From NCBI RefSeq assembly GCF_000002415.2, contig NC_009917.1, forward strand, positions 1,328,633 to 1,392,632: a stretch of 64,000 nucleotides of DNA. The letters are read 5' to 3'. Shown here in pieces: positions 1 to 11,472 of the stretch. Every line of letters begins with the position of its first letter. The first letter of the stretch is position 1. A program made the position numbers and the translations under genes. Source of the DNA: Plasmodium vivax. Taxonomy: Eukaryota > Apicomplexa > Aconoidasida > Haemosporida > Plasmodiidae. Below the pieces are notes generated by a model. That model saw nothing but the letters and a program-made list of their open reading frames with translations. It was not told the DNA's origin and did no database searches.

Positions 1-783
1 ATCCGCTACGCCAATATTCGCACAGTGCATAGATGTGCCAAAGGGTAAATCTTCTTCCCTTTATTGTTCCTCACCAAGTGGGTGCACTCTCCCCTGCAGC
101 CGAATCCCCACATGGAGATGCGACCCGCTTTACTTCGCCCACCAACAAAAGGTAATCACTCCGTGGAGGAAAGCATAATCAAAAATTGCACAACAGGTGT
201 ATAAAAAAAGGGGAGAAAGAAATAAAGGCGTATAGCTGCTCTTTTTTTTTCTTTTTTTTTCTTTTTATGTTATCCCCTCCCCAGATGGTTTTCTTCCCTC
301 CCTCCGAATGACCCAAGTGGATGAACCCCCTTTCCCGGCCACTGCTCGCTTCCACCAGTTGAGGGCACATTGCACAGCCGCGGATAGTTAAGACCCACGT
401 AACGGAAGAAATGCCAAAAGGGAGGTCTTCCCCCTCAGCGCCGTGGGAAGGGTAGCACCGAAGGGACGACACAAAAGGGAGAGGAAGAGGGTTCGACTAC
501 ACCCATAAGCATGAGTAGCAGCAGTAGAAGCAGCAGCACCGCCACCCCTATACGTAACGGCACACACATTTGAGTCGTCTCACCCGGAAAAGTGTCACAC
601 ACGAAGGAGACAGCTCCGTAACGTTTTGTTTAAAAATCCTGCGTTAGGTGCTTTGGCTGGGGGGTTGGCCCAGCATGCCCTTTTTTTCCTTTTCCCCCAT
701 TTTTGCTGATATGGGAAACTAACTTATAAACGTTGGCATAATTTACCGCTCCGTCTGTACCTCTCCCCCCCTACGTACTTGTG
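1..783. other. Non-coding left flank
   Basis: No reading frame here looks like coding sequence. It contains short T-rich runs near 240-265 and a serine-codon-like AGC/AGT run near 510-540 on neither a long nor a conserved-looking frame. It probably holds the 5' region of the CS-domain gene that follows. Confidence 0.5.
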
Positions 784-2788
784 ATGGCCTTGCTGCCACC
801 TTCAGAGGCAAAGCAAATTATGCCGCAACTATTGAAAAAAATAAAATTGCTTCTGAGCGCCCTGTTCACTCTTCAGTGGGAGGCAGCCCACTCTGTACAC
901 TCCCTCCACACGCACAAAGGGACTCACCACAGGAAAATAATAAACTCTGTGTTGTATCTAGATAGGCAGTTATGTGACCCTTTTTTATATTCCCCCAATC
1001 GAAGGAGAAAGCCCCCCACTGGGGCTACACAGAACAAGATCAGGTGCACCCCGGCAGGGAAGGAAGAGGAGGACGCTGCGTTTGGAATTGAACTGGAGGT
1101 AAAAATGGAAAAGTGGCAATGGGAACCATTTTTATGAGAATTTTTGGCCATATTTTGGCCATATATTTTTTTCTTCTTTTTCCCACTGTGTATCAGCCAA
1201 AATGATCCTTGCGGGTGTTCCTATTCGTTCGAAAGACATGGCAGCGGTTCGAGATGGAGCATTTGTTTTCCCTCCATTTTAACCCCCTCCCCCCCTCATT
1301 GGGATTTTCCGTTCCTTTCTGTAGAATCTCGTGAAAGACTTAGAGGAGGGGAAATACGGGGATGAGTCGCTGAACCTATACCGGGAGGTGGAGGTAAATC
1401 CGCTGCTTCGTCAGCTCCTTTTTTTTGTGCGTATCCCCCACGCATAGGAGTAGGCGCATCAGCTCACGTGTGATCGGTCTTAACAAACATGTGCAATGAC
1501 GTCGCCACCACCGCGCACACAAACGGTATGCCCCCACAGCGCAGGAACGCAGAGGAAGAAGAAAAGGAAGCCCAAGGGGTGAAAAAAGCAGAAGAGCAAA
1601 TCGACATGCACGATGTGGAAGGCGTAATTAACAACACGGACCCAAATCTTAAGACCTCAGTCAGAAAGGCATTTTACAACACAGATCTGAATGAACAGGA
1701 CAGCCAAGATGTGAAGAGGGAATATAACATGATGAAAAAAATTGAAAAAACTTTTGATGACATTGACGATGTGAATTATCCTCAGGAGAAGTTAAACATG
1801 AAAAATGTGTTGGATAAAATTAGCTCCATGAAAGACCCGGAAAATCCAGAGACGCCATTCAAGGACACCGCGAAGACTTTGATGAAGGTGCGTTAATTGG
1901 TTTGGACGCATGCACAAATGGATACGTAATGTGGGTTATTCATTTTTTTTTTTTTTTTTTCCTTTTTTTATACGACCCTCAGTACAAGGGGCTGCTGCAC
2001 ATGCCATATGAGCAGTGTAGGTTGCTCAACGGTAGCCAGTAAGGAACGCCTATTTTGCGCTCTTTCTGCGGAGCATTTGTTCGCTGGCGTGTTGTGCATG
2101 TTGCGAACGGAGAGATGAAAACAAATAGCTCTCGATCACACCGCCATCACCGCCACTGCGCAGGCTCCACTGGAGGGAATCGCTGGACCACCTCGAGTTA
2201 AATATCCCCATTTTTGAAGGTAAGCAAGGGGGGGAGAAGAAGAAGAAAAAAAAAAAAAGGAAGGGGAAATGCATTCGCTCTCCACGGAATGGTGAAAATT
2301 TAGCCACGCAGCCCGGTGCAAATGGGTACATACATATATACACACACACAGATACTCACCTGCGTGATTTTTTTTTTTTTTTTCCCGCACTGAAGAAACC
2401 GACCACAAAGACGTCCTCTTCCAATTCGGAAATGACCACATCAAGTTGGAAGTCCTCAGGAGTGGCAGCAAAGTCCTTCTGCTAAATCATAAGGTAGACC
2501 TTTGAGCAGGAAAAGACTCGACGTATGTAGCGGCGTTCCACTTCGCGCAGTTGGAAGTTGTGCAAAGCAACTGTCACACAGCTGAGCTAGCCATTTCGCT
2601 ATTTTTTTTTTTTTTTTTTTTTTTTTTTCAATTAGCTATGTGGGAAGATAAACTACGGAGACGCGTACTGGGTGATAACTGGGGATTACAAGGAGGGCCA
2701 GAAGCACATCAACTTGGTCATTCCCAAAATGGGGGCTTTTAAATACATATGGGAGAAATTGCTGCAGGACGGGGAGCAGAAGGCCTAG
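784..2788 (+). CDS. CS-domain (p23/NudC-like) protein, seven exons
   Basis: I read seven exons: 784-1098, 1325-1393, 1540-1887, 1983-2038, 2164-2219, 2396-2493 and 2636-2788. They join in frame to 364 residues. The C-terminal 95 residues resemble a CS domain, the beta-sandwich of p23 and NudC co-chaperones: a HWRESLDHLELNIPI strand region, a GNDHIKLEVL strand, and the typical turn GDAYWVITGDY followed by KHINLVIPKMG and a tryptophan-containing end (YIWEKLL). The middle, exon 3, is acidic and helical with many Glu/Lys. NudC-like proteins usually act with HSP90 or dynein; that role is inferred from the fold only. Exon 1 is the weakest part, because its second half (about 900-1090) looks poorly coding and may hide another intron. 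The gene converges on rpoA. Confidence 0.62.
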
Positions 2789-3357
2789 CGGGTTGGCTCG
2801 TACGGAAAGGGGCTCCACACGTGCGGCCACGTGTGTCTGTGTGCGTACGTATGTACTCATGTGTGCTGACCATTTTGCCAAAGGGGGGAGCCACCCGTCG
2901 CCGCTCTACCGCTCTGCCGCATTGACACCCCGTGCGGTGTATTCACCTGCTTCTTTTTTTTTTTTCGTTTCGCGCTTCTTCCCCCGCATGGACTGTAGGA
3001 AACGCCAATTGGGGGGTACCCAACGGGTTGTTTAAAAAAAAAAAAAAAAAATTCAAATTTAACCAGCTCGAATTAAAATGGGAAAAGTGCTAATGGTGGA
3101 AGAGGACAACTGATAACCTCTCCAACCAACGCGTAAACAAGAAGGGGTTCCCCTTTTTTTGGGCATCTCCGGGGGATGGAAAATAGTGTGCCACATTGGG
3201 GCACCACGAAAGGGAGAAATGATAGCACAAGAGAGAAATGCACTAATCGTGAATATAGCACTGTTCACTCCGCTTCGGTTGCCACAAAAAAGGTAGGACC
3301 GCTCAACGGAGTAATACCGCAACGTGATCGCCACAGCAAATTTTGTACTCCACCCGG
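2789..3357. other. Convergent 3' spacer
   Basis: About 570 bases between two converging genes. There is a T-rich run near 2953 and an A17 run near 3034, likely in 3' untranslated sequence. I see no gene. Confidence 0.6.
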
Positions 3358-5889
3358 TTAGCCCTCGTCCAGTATGTCGCCCAACCTGTCGTCCAGGTAG
3401 TCGTCATAATCGAAGGTACGCCTGTTGGCCGCTTTGGAAGTTTTTTTCTCGGAACCCTTCCTCTTCTTGCGAATCCTGTCTTTCTTTACCTCCATTTTTA
3501 GCCACTCCAGGGTGTCCAGGTAGGGCGGCGGCGTGTCCTCCAGCGGCAGGATGATGTTTGAGTGCTTGGGGAAGTTGTCCGGGTCCACGAGCTTCTGCGA
3601 AAATGAGTCCAGCAGGTTCTGGCCAACCATTTGGCTGTGCCGCTCACCATTCCCATCACTCCCGCCGCTATCAGCGCTACCACCGCAACCGGCACTACCA
3701 CCGCTAACACCGCCATCCCCGCTAACATCGCTTCCCCCCTGCGCGTCCACGTCGTGGATGGGCGGGCCCCCCTCCATCTTCTGCTTGGTCTGCAAAAATT
3801 TGTACCGGTCAATGGCGGGCCAGAGCTTCTTCATCTCCTCGTCCTCCGCATCGGACGGGAAGTCCGAATCAGAAATGATCATCTCCCTGAACTTTCTCAA
3901 AATCTTTTTTATATTTTTAATTCCATACAGCAGTACATTCTTCGGCAGCATCCTACAGTCGGTCCAAATCTCCATCACGAGCATTTGCTTCGGATCTGTA
4001 AACTCACACCTATCTTCACACCAATACTTCGTGGCGATTTTATGTACAGCCATACGTACCATACGGCAGGTACCGAAGCTAGCACTTATAGGCATATAAT
4101 TTTTCTCAACAACTTCCTTCACTTGTCTTTTTTTCATACATTCGTTATCTGAACCCAGTTCCCTTTTGTATAGCCCTTTTTCGTATGTTAGCCAGTGACC
4201 TTTGCCATACTCAATTTTTATTGAAATGTCTAGATGGCCATCTTCTTTCAGGGTGCAGATGTACTGCTCCTTGTTAACTACTTGTAGGTGGGACGGCAGG
4301 GGTATCATCCCCGCTACTAGCATCAAGGGTCCTTTAAAAATGAGTCGTATATTGGTCTCTATGTTTACTTCTTTACTGTATATGCACACGTCCGATAGGT
4401 TAAGGGCAATTTCTAGGAGGTCCTCCTGCACGTTGTCTATTCGGGTATCCTCATTCATGTTGTGGATTTTAATCGCGACTATGGCGTACCCGTACAGCTG
4501 CGTCTGGCAGACGTACTTCAGCAGGGTGCCGAAGGTGTGCCCGTCGGTTATGTTCAGGGGCCCTATGTAAAACTTCTGGTAGAGCCTGCCGTTCTGCGGG
4601 TACTTGATTATGTCCGTCGCCTCCTCCACTTTGATGTCGTTCGGCCCGAAGTCGTACTTGTCTATGAAGCTCTCCCGGTGCAGGCTGGAGTGCACCACGC
4701 GTTCGTCGACCCGGCCATCAAGGCTGCCTTCCACGCTGCTGCCGTCCACGCCGCGTTCATCGCTTTCACCGCTGACCCCGCCATCACCGCTCTCACCGCT
4801 GCCTTCCCCCCTGCGCTGGCGCTGCTCGCGCTTCTTGTAGATATCCCCGTAGTTGCCGAAAAACTGCGCGTCCCCGTAGCCCAGCCCGGACCTGTCCCTG
4901 CGCACGCCGAACCGGGGGTAAAACAGGAAGGGGTAAAACTTCTCGTTCGGCTCGTTCCCACTCACAGTAACTTTGTCAAAGAAGTCAAACAGCCTTTTGT
5001 AAATCGGGTAATGATTCACATTGAAGTCTATTGCCCTAAAGCTGCCCCAGTATTCTATGGGCATCCTCTTCATCTTGGGCTCCACCATTTTCCGCAGCGT
5101 CTCTATTTGGTACTCTTTTTCTTTGTCTGCTTCTCCGTAGCCGATGCAATCTTCCCACTCTCCCCGGTTGAGAATGACCCAATTTTTCCACGTGTACAGA
5201 TCTCCTTCGAAGAAGCCCTTCTTTTTCAGGAACAGCAGGTCTTGCACGCTAATGAGTGGCTCTCCCTCCCGTTCGCCACGCGGTTCACGCGGGTCACGCG
5301 GGTCATGCGAGTCACGCGGTTCATATGGACCACTTGGCCCATTTGCCCCACTTGGCTCACTTTTTTTTTTTTTTTCCGCCTGCTCAGCTAGCTTTCTCAA
5401 AAAGCACACAAAAAAGGAGTAATAATTGTGTATCTTTAAATTGTCATTTTTGTACTTATAATCCAAAATGACGTTTGTCAATCCGTCTGGGGTCCTAAAG
5501 GCGTCCTTCGGAAATTGAGGCTCATACCCACTGGAGGAGTGTCTCTTCATTTGTTCTATGTAGGCCTCTACTTCTTCCCTTTTCACTTGGTATTTTTTTA
5601 TGAAGTTTTTCCTTCTCATCAGTTTATAGTCATCGCTCGGTTCGGATCTCCCGGTTTCCTTTATCTCGCCATCTTTGCCGAACAGGGTCCACTTGTTCTG
5701 TTCCGCTGCTTTGCCCCTGCGGTGGTGACTGCCACTGCAGCTTCGAGCGTACAGCTGCTCCTCGCCACTGCCTCCGATGGGCCGCGCATGTTGGTAACTA
5801 CGGATGAAGCAGCCGTTCCGAATATGCAAAGCGCTGCAGGCTGTAATGAGGAGGGAGGCCCATGCAGGAAGGCCGAGCAGCCGCATCAT
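3358..5889 (-). CDS. rpoA: Apicoplast RNA polymerase alpha subunit, nucleus-encoded
   Basis: This single-exon gene encodes 843 residues. The N-terminus has a hydrophobic signal-like stretch (residues 2-22) followed by a basic, acid-poor stretch, the two-part leader typical of apicoplast import. From about residue 430 it follows the bacterial alpha N-terminal domain: YIGPLNITDGHTFGTLL, then IDNVQEDLLEIALNL, and near residue 635 LVMEIWTDCRMLP, matching the conserved 'LEIWTdG-i-P' strand used for dimerisation. The apicoplast genome encodes the beta and beta' subunits but not alpha, so a nuclear copy is expected. Low-complexity inserts interrupt it: a DPRDPREPRGERE-type repeat, a Gly/Ser/Glu run near residues 360-405, and a Gly/Ser run near 710-735. 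I see no clear C-terminal helix-hairpin-helix domain; the tail is lysine-rich then acidic. The first or second Met could start it. Confidence 0.85.
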   Translation of the reverse strand: MMRLLGLPAWASLLITACSALHIRNGCFIRSYQHARPIGGSGEEQLYARSCSGSHHRRGKAAEQNKWTLFGKDGEIKETGRSEPSDDYKLMRRKNFIKKYQVKREEVEAYIEQMKRHSSSGYEPQFPKDAFRTPDGLTNVILDYKYKNDNLKIHNYYSFFVCFLRKLAEQAEKKKKSEPSGANGPSGPYEPRDSHDPRDPREPRGEREGEPLISVQDLLFLKKKGFFEGDLYTWKNWVILNRGEWEDCIGYGEADKEKEYQIETLRKMVEPKMKRMPIEYWGSFRAIDFNVNHYPIYKRLFDFFDKVTVSGNEPNEKFYPFLFYPRFGVRRDRSGLGYGDAQFFGNYGDIYKKREQRQRRGEGSGESGDGGVSGESDERGVDGSSVEGSLDGRVDERVVHSSLHRESFIDKYDFGPNDIKVEEATDIIKYPQNGRLYQKFYIGPLNITDGHTFGTLLKYVCQTQLYGYAIVAIKIHNMNEDTRIDNVQEDLLEIALNLSDVCIYSKEVNIETNIRLIFKGPLMLVAGMIPLPSHLQVVNKEQYICTLKEDGHLDISIKIEYGKGHWLTYEKGLYKRELGSDNECMKKRQVKEVVEKNYMPISASFGTCRMVRMAVHKIATKYWCEDRCEFTDPKQMLVMEIWTDCRMLPKNVLLYGIKNIKKILRKFREMIISDSDFPSDAEDEEMKKLWPAIDRYKFLQTKQKMEGGPPIHDVDAQGGSDVSGDGGVSGGSAGCGGSADSGGSDGNGERHSQMVGQNLLDSFSQKLVDPDNFPKHSNIILPLEDTPPPYLDTLEWLKMEVKKDRIRKKRKGSEKKTSKAANRRTFDYDDYLDDRLGDILDEG

Positions 5890-7408
5890 ATAGGGTTAGT
5901 TCGCAGCGGGCGATCTCTCTTCGTCCTCGCATTTTGTGGGGCTCCTTGGGCAGTCGCGCGGCGTGCACTGTGGAAGTAAACACACACGTAGGAACTCATT
6001 AACGTCTGTTCCCAGGGGCGCGCTTCTTTTTTTCCCCCTTCGGCATACACTCACCCATTCGCGTGTGCCTATGCGGGTGTTTCCCCCTTTGGAAGCGCCC
6101 CTTTTGTTGCTCCCTTTTGCTGCCCCCTTTGTGAATTTTTTTCTCGTTACCTTCCCCTACGTGCCGCTCATTTCGAACAAGCGCGTTCACCTCAGCGAAG
6201 TGTGCCCCCGTGTGTATTCGCGCAGGTTCGCATATCCGTGCGTGCCAGAATTGCGGTGGGCACATTTAGGCGGTGAAACAAAGTGCAGTGGTCGGCTGCC
6301 CGATGGTCGACTGCATGATGGCCGACACCCCGATGGCGTGAGTTTACGCCCCCACGTGGAGGTGCTCAGCGCGCGTGCCGTATTTTTCTTCCTGCTGGGA
6401 ATTTCCCGCCCGCTCGGCAGATCCAAACGGTTATCTACGAAAATTACTGTACATGCGAAGTTACGAGAGGAGTTTTTCCCCCCTGGGCGAAGCACAGTTG
6501 GCAGCGTTTCACATTTTTTCATATTTTTTCCCTTTTCCCCGACGTCAAATACGCCACACATTTTGGTGAATTCTTTTTCCACCCGCACCCCTCCCTCTGC
6601 TACTAGAAAATTTTGCCCCAAAATGACATTCCCGCGGCGAGAAAAAAACTGAAGGTGCCCCCTTGCAGAGGGAAAGGTTTGCCCCTCCGGATGAACTTCC
6701 CCCCGTTGATTCCTGCTGTGGCAACGGCCGTCCCGTCTGCGCTGCGGTTCTCACTGATGTGAGTCTTTCCAAGTGTGCCCCGCTAAATACATTTTGCTGG
6801 CCCCGCGAGGTGATTTACCCTCTCCCCCCATGTTCCTTTTTTTTTTTTATTTTATTTTTTTTTTTCCCTCCTCGCTAAACGGCAAACTCGCATAAAAAAC
6901 GCGCAGACGCCGCGCGACGGAAATTCCGAATGACCTGCGAGTTTTCCAAGTGGCGCAAAGCGGTACACACAAATAGAACAAACTAAAATGGGCAGCAACT
7001 CCACCGGGAATGACATGCAGCGTAACGGAGGTGGTGTGTTTCTTCAGAGAAATGTATATATATTTTTTTTGTTCCAGAGAAATTGCACAAACATTTGTTG
7101 AACTTTTTCCCAAAGGGGGAGGACCAATTTTCCGAAATTTTTTTTTTCTCTCCTCTGCTGTGGCAGCACGAAGGTGAAGTGTGCAGACGGTTTCCCGATA
7201 CGGTTTGTAAGCGCATCCCAATGTGTGGTTAATCGCGTGGATGGGTGTATTCCAAAATAATTTCGAAGCGAGCGTACTTACATGCTAATCACGCTCAAGG
7301 GTGGGGGGGGAAAAGCGTGACCCAGGGAGGTGCAACCAACGCGGCGAGGACGACCCATCCCGGCGAATACCACCGAAAACACACCACCGAACGCAGAAAG
7401 ACGAAAAA
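5890..7408. promoter_or_regulatory. Divergent 5' spacer between rpoA and PDI
   Basis: About 1.5 kb between two genes transcribed away from each other, so it should carry both promoters. T-rich runs lie near 6838-6866 and 7060. The frames that are open here lack coding character, and I name no transcription-factor site. Confidence 0.55.
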
Positions 7409-9584
7409 ATGAAAATAACCACGCTGCTACTATACATCCTAATCATACTCAACGCATGTAGAACGAGCAACGATGGAGAGAAGCAAAGCAAAATAATGTC
7501 CGTAGACATGACCGACCTGGAGCAGATACTAAATGATGACAAAATTTTCACCTTCCTAATTGTATACACACACTGGTGCCAAAGATCCAGTTCGCTCCTC
7601 GAAAATGTGCAAACCATTTCGAATCTTCTAAAATATGATAGCCATGTGAAGATAGCCAAAATGAATGCTGCTGTGAATAGTGCCGTTATTGATAAGCTTT
7701 CCGTTTATAGTTACCCTTCCCTTTTTATGTTAAAAAAAAATGAAATGCATAAATACAAAGGAGTGAACAGCATCAAAGGTATAATGCTGTGGATATATGG
7801 ATTCCTTGACGATAGTGTATACTCAATTGAAAATAAAAATAAATTGGATGTATTCCTCCAATTGGATGAATATAACAACTCGATTTTGTTCTTTATTAAC
7901 AGAAAGGAAAAGGACTCCCATTTGCTCAAAGAGCTAATCAACATATGTACCCTAACAGGGAACACCTTCTGTTTCGCTGTTACCAACCCGAGTATCATCT
8001 CATATTTTGAAAACCAAGTGATGCGAGAGAAGTACCATTTCAATTTAGAAGATTTACAAAGCAAAAACATGTATGGAATTTTATTCAAAAATGATGACTT
8101 CGATCAGTACTTTTATTTGATTGACAATAGTGTGAGCATTTTATACAATCCGGGTTCCTCCGTTCAGGAAAAAAAACAGGAACTGACCAAATGGATACAA
8201 AAAAAAATCGAATCATTGGTTATTAAATTCTCTGAGTATTATTTCCCCCTCTTTTTTTCAAACGATACGGTCACTTTTTTTATCCTATATGACGATATAC
8301 ATGACCTGAACAAGTCAGACATTATTAAGTGCGCGAAGAAATACCCCAATATCACCTTCTCCGTGTCGGGGAACAAGGAGGTGTATGAGAAGAGGCTCCT
8401 CAACGAGCTGCTTATCCAGCAGGTCAAAAAGCCCGTCATGCGAATCACCGAGTTTAAGAATCACATCTCCGTTCCGTACAAGTACCGGCCCCTCAGCGAC
8501 GCCGTCGAGATAAATGAGCAGGTAGGGGGGGAGCGGCGGGGAGGAGCTGCGTTGGCGCATACGGGAGTGCACACTAGTACACTCTTCCCCTGGGTGCGCA
8601 CATTCTTACACTTTTCCCCCGTGTGAATACCTTCTTACACCTCACACACTTCCCCCCCCCGCAGAGCATCGACCAGTTCATCCAGGACTACCTCAACGAA
8701 AAGAAGCACTTTTACCGAAAGAGCGAGAAAGCGCTGCCCGACGAGTTCAACCACGGATACATAAAAATAATAGTGGCCGACACCTACGATGAATACGTCT
8801 TTGACAGCACCAAGCACGTCGTGGTGCTCTACTACGCGCCCTGGTGCGGCCACTGCTATAAATTCGAGCCCGTGTATAGGGAAATCGGAAAGAGACTCAA
8901 GCTGTACGGAAATAAGTTTAAGGACTACAACAACGACGTGGTCATCGCCAAAATAGACGCGGTCAACAACGAGATATACGACGTCCCCATAGGTGAGTGA
9001 CAGAGGGGGGGGAGGTGTGCCATGTATGCATGTGTTGTGAATGCTCGGGGTAGACGCAGCCCGAACGAGGAATCCATGCCGTTTCCCCCATCACACAACC
9101 TGCGTGATGACATTTCGTTTATCCGTATTTACATGCATACATGTGTGTGCCCCTTGGTTTCTCCTCCCACCCCCAATCACCCACGTGCACATTCGTCCAT
9201 CCCCCGTTCATTCCCCCCCGCAGAGGGATACCCCACCATTTATCTGTACACGAAAGAGAATAAGAAGGCGCCCATCAGGTACCGCGGCCCGAGGACCGTG
9301 GAAAGCATCATTTCGTGGATTTGCGAAAAGGTAAAAGGGATAAAAAGAGTGCATAAGTTTGCCTAAATAGTAGGTATTGCTCTTCCAATTTTATGGGAAA
9401 TTTTGAATAAACACCCCACCGCAGATGAGCAGTTAGCCGATGAGCCTGCGCCACTCCTAGTTCAACTCAGTTGAGCGTTTTTTTTTTTTTTTTTTTTCAG
9501 ACCAATACCGATATAGACATACAGAAATTCCGTAACATCAATTTGGACGATGAGCAACTTTTCGAAACATATGAGGAGCTGTGA
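7409..9584 (+). CDS. Protein disulfide isomerase, two thioredoxin-like domains
   Basis: Four exons (7409-8521, 8665-8992, 9224-9330, 9501-9584) give 543 residues. The start ATG opens a clear signal peptide (KITTLLLYILIILNAC), which is why I reject the in-frame upstream extension. The first thioredoxin-like domain has the active-site-like sequence WCQRS near residue 54, with only one cysteine. The second has the canonical WCGHC near residue 431, followed by the cis-proline loop EGYPTIYLYT from exon 3. The middle resembles non-catalytic b-type domains. It would oxidise or isomerise disulfides of secretory proteins in the ER. The C-terminus is YEEL, a weak relative of the KDEL/SDEL retrieval signal. 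By remembered synteny it is the relative of P. falciparum PDI-14. Confidence 0.9.
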
Positions 9585-10140
9585 ATGGCGGGCAGTTTAA
9601 GGGCCCGTTCGAGCGTTCGTTTTGTGTGCATGCGTTTAAGCATATCATATAACACTTATCTCATATTATCGCATATGATCGCATCCATTTTGTGTTATTT
9701 TTTTAAGTGTGACCCTTTTACCACATTTGCGATGCCCCGCCTCTACACATTTGCACGCCCCTTTTCAACCCCCCGCCCAGTCCAATTTGCACACAAATTG
9801 GACACTGCAAATGTTCATTTAATTAAAAACCGGTTTGCTTCCTCATTAAGTAACTTCTTCATTTTAGTTATCAAAACATTTATGCCTTTTTGTCTTTCAC
9901 CTCTTTTGATGAATTATTCATTTAAAGTGCCTATTTGCAAAAAAAAAAAAAGAGAAAACTGTCCCGAATTTTTTTTTTTTTTTTTCAACAATGAAAAATA
10001 GCTAGTCACCTGACCTGTTCATAATATATTTTCTCTTTCCTGACCTGCTCTGATATGGCCATTTTGTTGACCATTCCGTGGCATTTCCAATTTCTTGGTC
10101 GCATCTCCATTTGCAAAGGACCCCCCCTCACGTGTGCACC
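9585..10140. other. Spacer between PDI and next gene
   Basis: About 550 AT-rich bases with A and T runs near 9940-9985. It holds the 3' end of the PDI transcript and the 5' region of the next gene. An open frame from 9585 lacks coding character. Confidence 0.55.
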
Positions 10141-11227
10141 ATGTCTCAGTGTGTGTGGGAACTCCTAAGCATCGAAAAATCGTTCATCACAAAAAGTGAC
10201 AAGTGTGAAACAGACCCAACATACAATTCCTCCCAGCATTTTGAATGTCCCAATTCCCGCAGCGGGGATATAAGATCGGAAAAAGTGGACTACGATTACG
10301 CAGAGGAGTTGTCTCGCCACTCCAAGGAGAAGAATGAGAAGAACAAGCTAAAGTTTGAGAAAATTATGCACAAGTTTTTCATTTCAGACATTTCCAAGTA
10401 TGTCAAGGCCTACGTGAAAAAGAATGGCAGCAACATCCGGAGCGAGATAGGTAAAGCCCGAGTGGTTTATCCACGCGGTGGGCCCCCAATCGTGCACATG
10501 CGGAGTTCTATATGGATGCGCAGCTGTATATGTAAGTACAACTGCCCATCTGTACAACCGCCTCTCTGCACAACCGCCTATCTGTGCACCCGCGCGCGTG
10601 GACGCGTGGGCCGTGGCGCCCCCCTGCAGGCATAACGTCCAGCAAGGGCACCAATTCGGAGGAAGAAAGGAACTGGGTCAACAGCTACATATACAACTTC
10701 ATAAGCTACTGCCTCATGACGTACAACGACTGCAAGCACTACATCGTTATCACGAGCAGCAGGAATTTGATTCAGAAGTTGACCGGCACAGGTAAGGCGA
10801 GAGCTTCGGCCGGGTAAAGGGGGGGCAGTCCTGCCAACTTTCGAGCGAAACGGATGGGAACTCACCCCCAAGGCGCACACAAAAGGCACAAACGATGCAA
10901 GCATGACGAAAAAATGGCAACAAATTGACCAAAAAATTGCTAAAAATGACCAAAAAATGGCTAAAAAATGACCAAAAAATGACGCAAAAGAGCTGCATAA
11001 CAACTGCATAACACCTGCATACCCCCTGCACGCGCACAGGCTACGGCTACTACGGCATTTACTTCACGGACGGGAAAAAAATCGGGGGGCTGGGCAACCT
11101 GTTCATCAACATAAAGCAAGTGAGGCACATAAGTTACAGCATCATGAAGACCCTGCAGACGAGGCCGCCCTCGGACCGATCCGTGTCAAACAACGACGAA
11201 ACGGGCAGCTTCACGTTTGCGCTTTAG
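10141..11227 (+). CDS. Conserved-looking small protein, unknown function
   Basis: Three exons (10141-10450, 10630-10791, 11040-11227) join in frame to 219 residues. I chose the start MSQCVWELLS because the upstream in-frame sequence looks non-coding. There is no signal peptide or membrane segment. The N-terminal half is charged and helical. The C-terminal half (NWVNSYIYNFISYCL ... KHYIVITSSRNLIQKLTGTG ... GIYFTDGKKIG) has the length and strand pattern of Tctex-type dynein light chains, where a conserved 'K-yivt' strand and a 'DG' turn occur. That match is weak and is only my inference. Intron 2 contains a tandem run of 'accaaaaaatg'-like units near 10920-10985. Confidence 0.65.
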
Positions 11228-11472
11228 GTGGGTGGCTACATCGTAGTGTAGATCAGTTAGCTTTGCGAAAAGGAAAGGGGAATTTTTTTTTTTCATCGTT
11301 TTTTTTAATTTTTCTTCCATTTCGTGTAAAACTATGAGCGGGCTACCCCCAACATGGAGCAATAATACTTTCCCTTTCCTCCCCTGTGCTGCGCATCCGG
11401 GGGAAGACCCAAAAGAAACTCAACCCGGTTAACCCCTCCTCCGTGCGGACACCTCCACCCGAGGGGCACATC

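Noticed and set aside
489..505. ggttcgactacaccc as a tRNA B-box
   Set aside because: It departs from the GGTTCGANTCC consensus, and no acceptor stem or A-box could be paired around it.
4462..5391. 309-codon plus-strand open frame
   Set aside because: It lies antisense to rpoA; its composition is the shadow of that gene's GC-rich codons, with no recognisable motif.
5936..6652. 238-codon plus-strand frame
   Set aside because: It sits in the divergent promoter, is Phe/Pro/Arg-rich, and has no domain-like pattern or splice partner.
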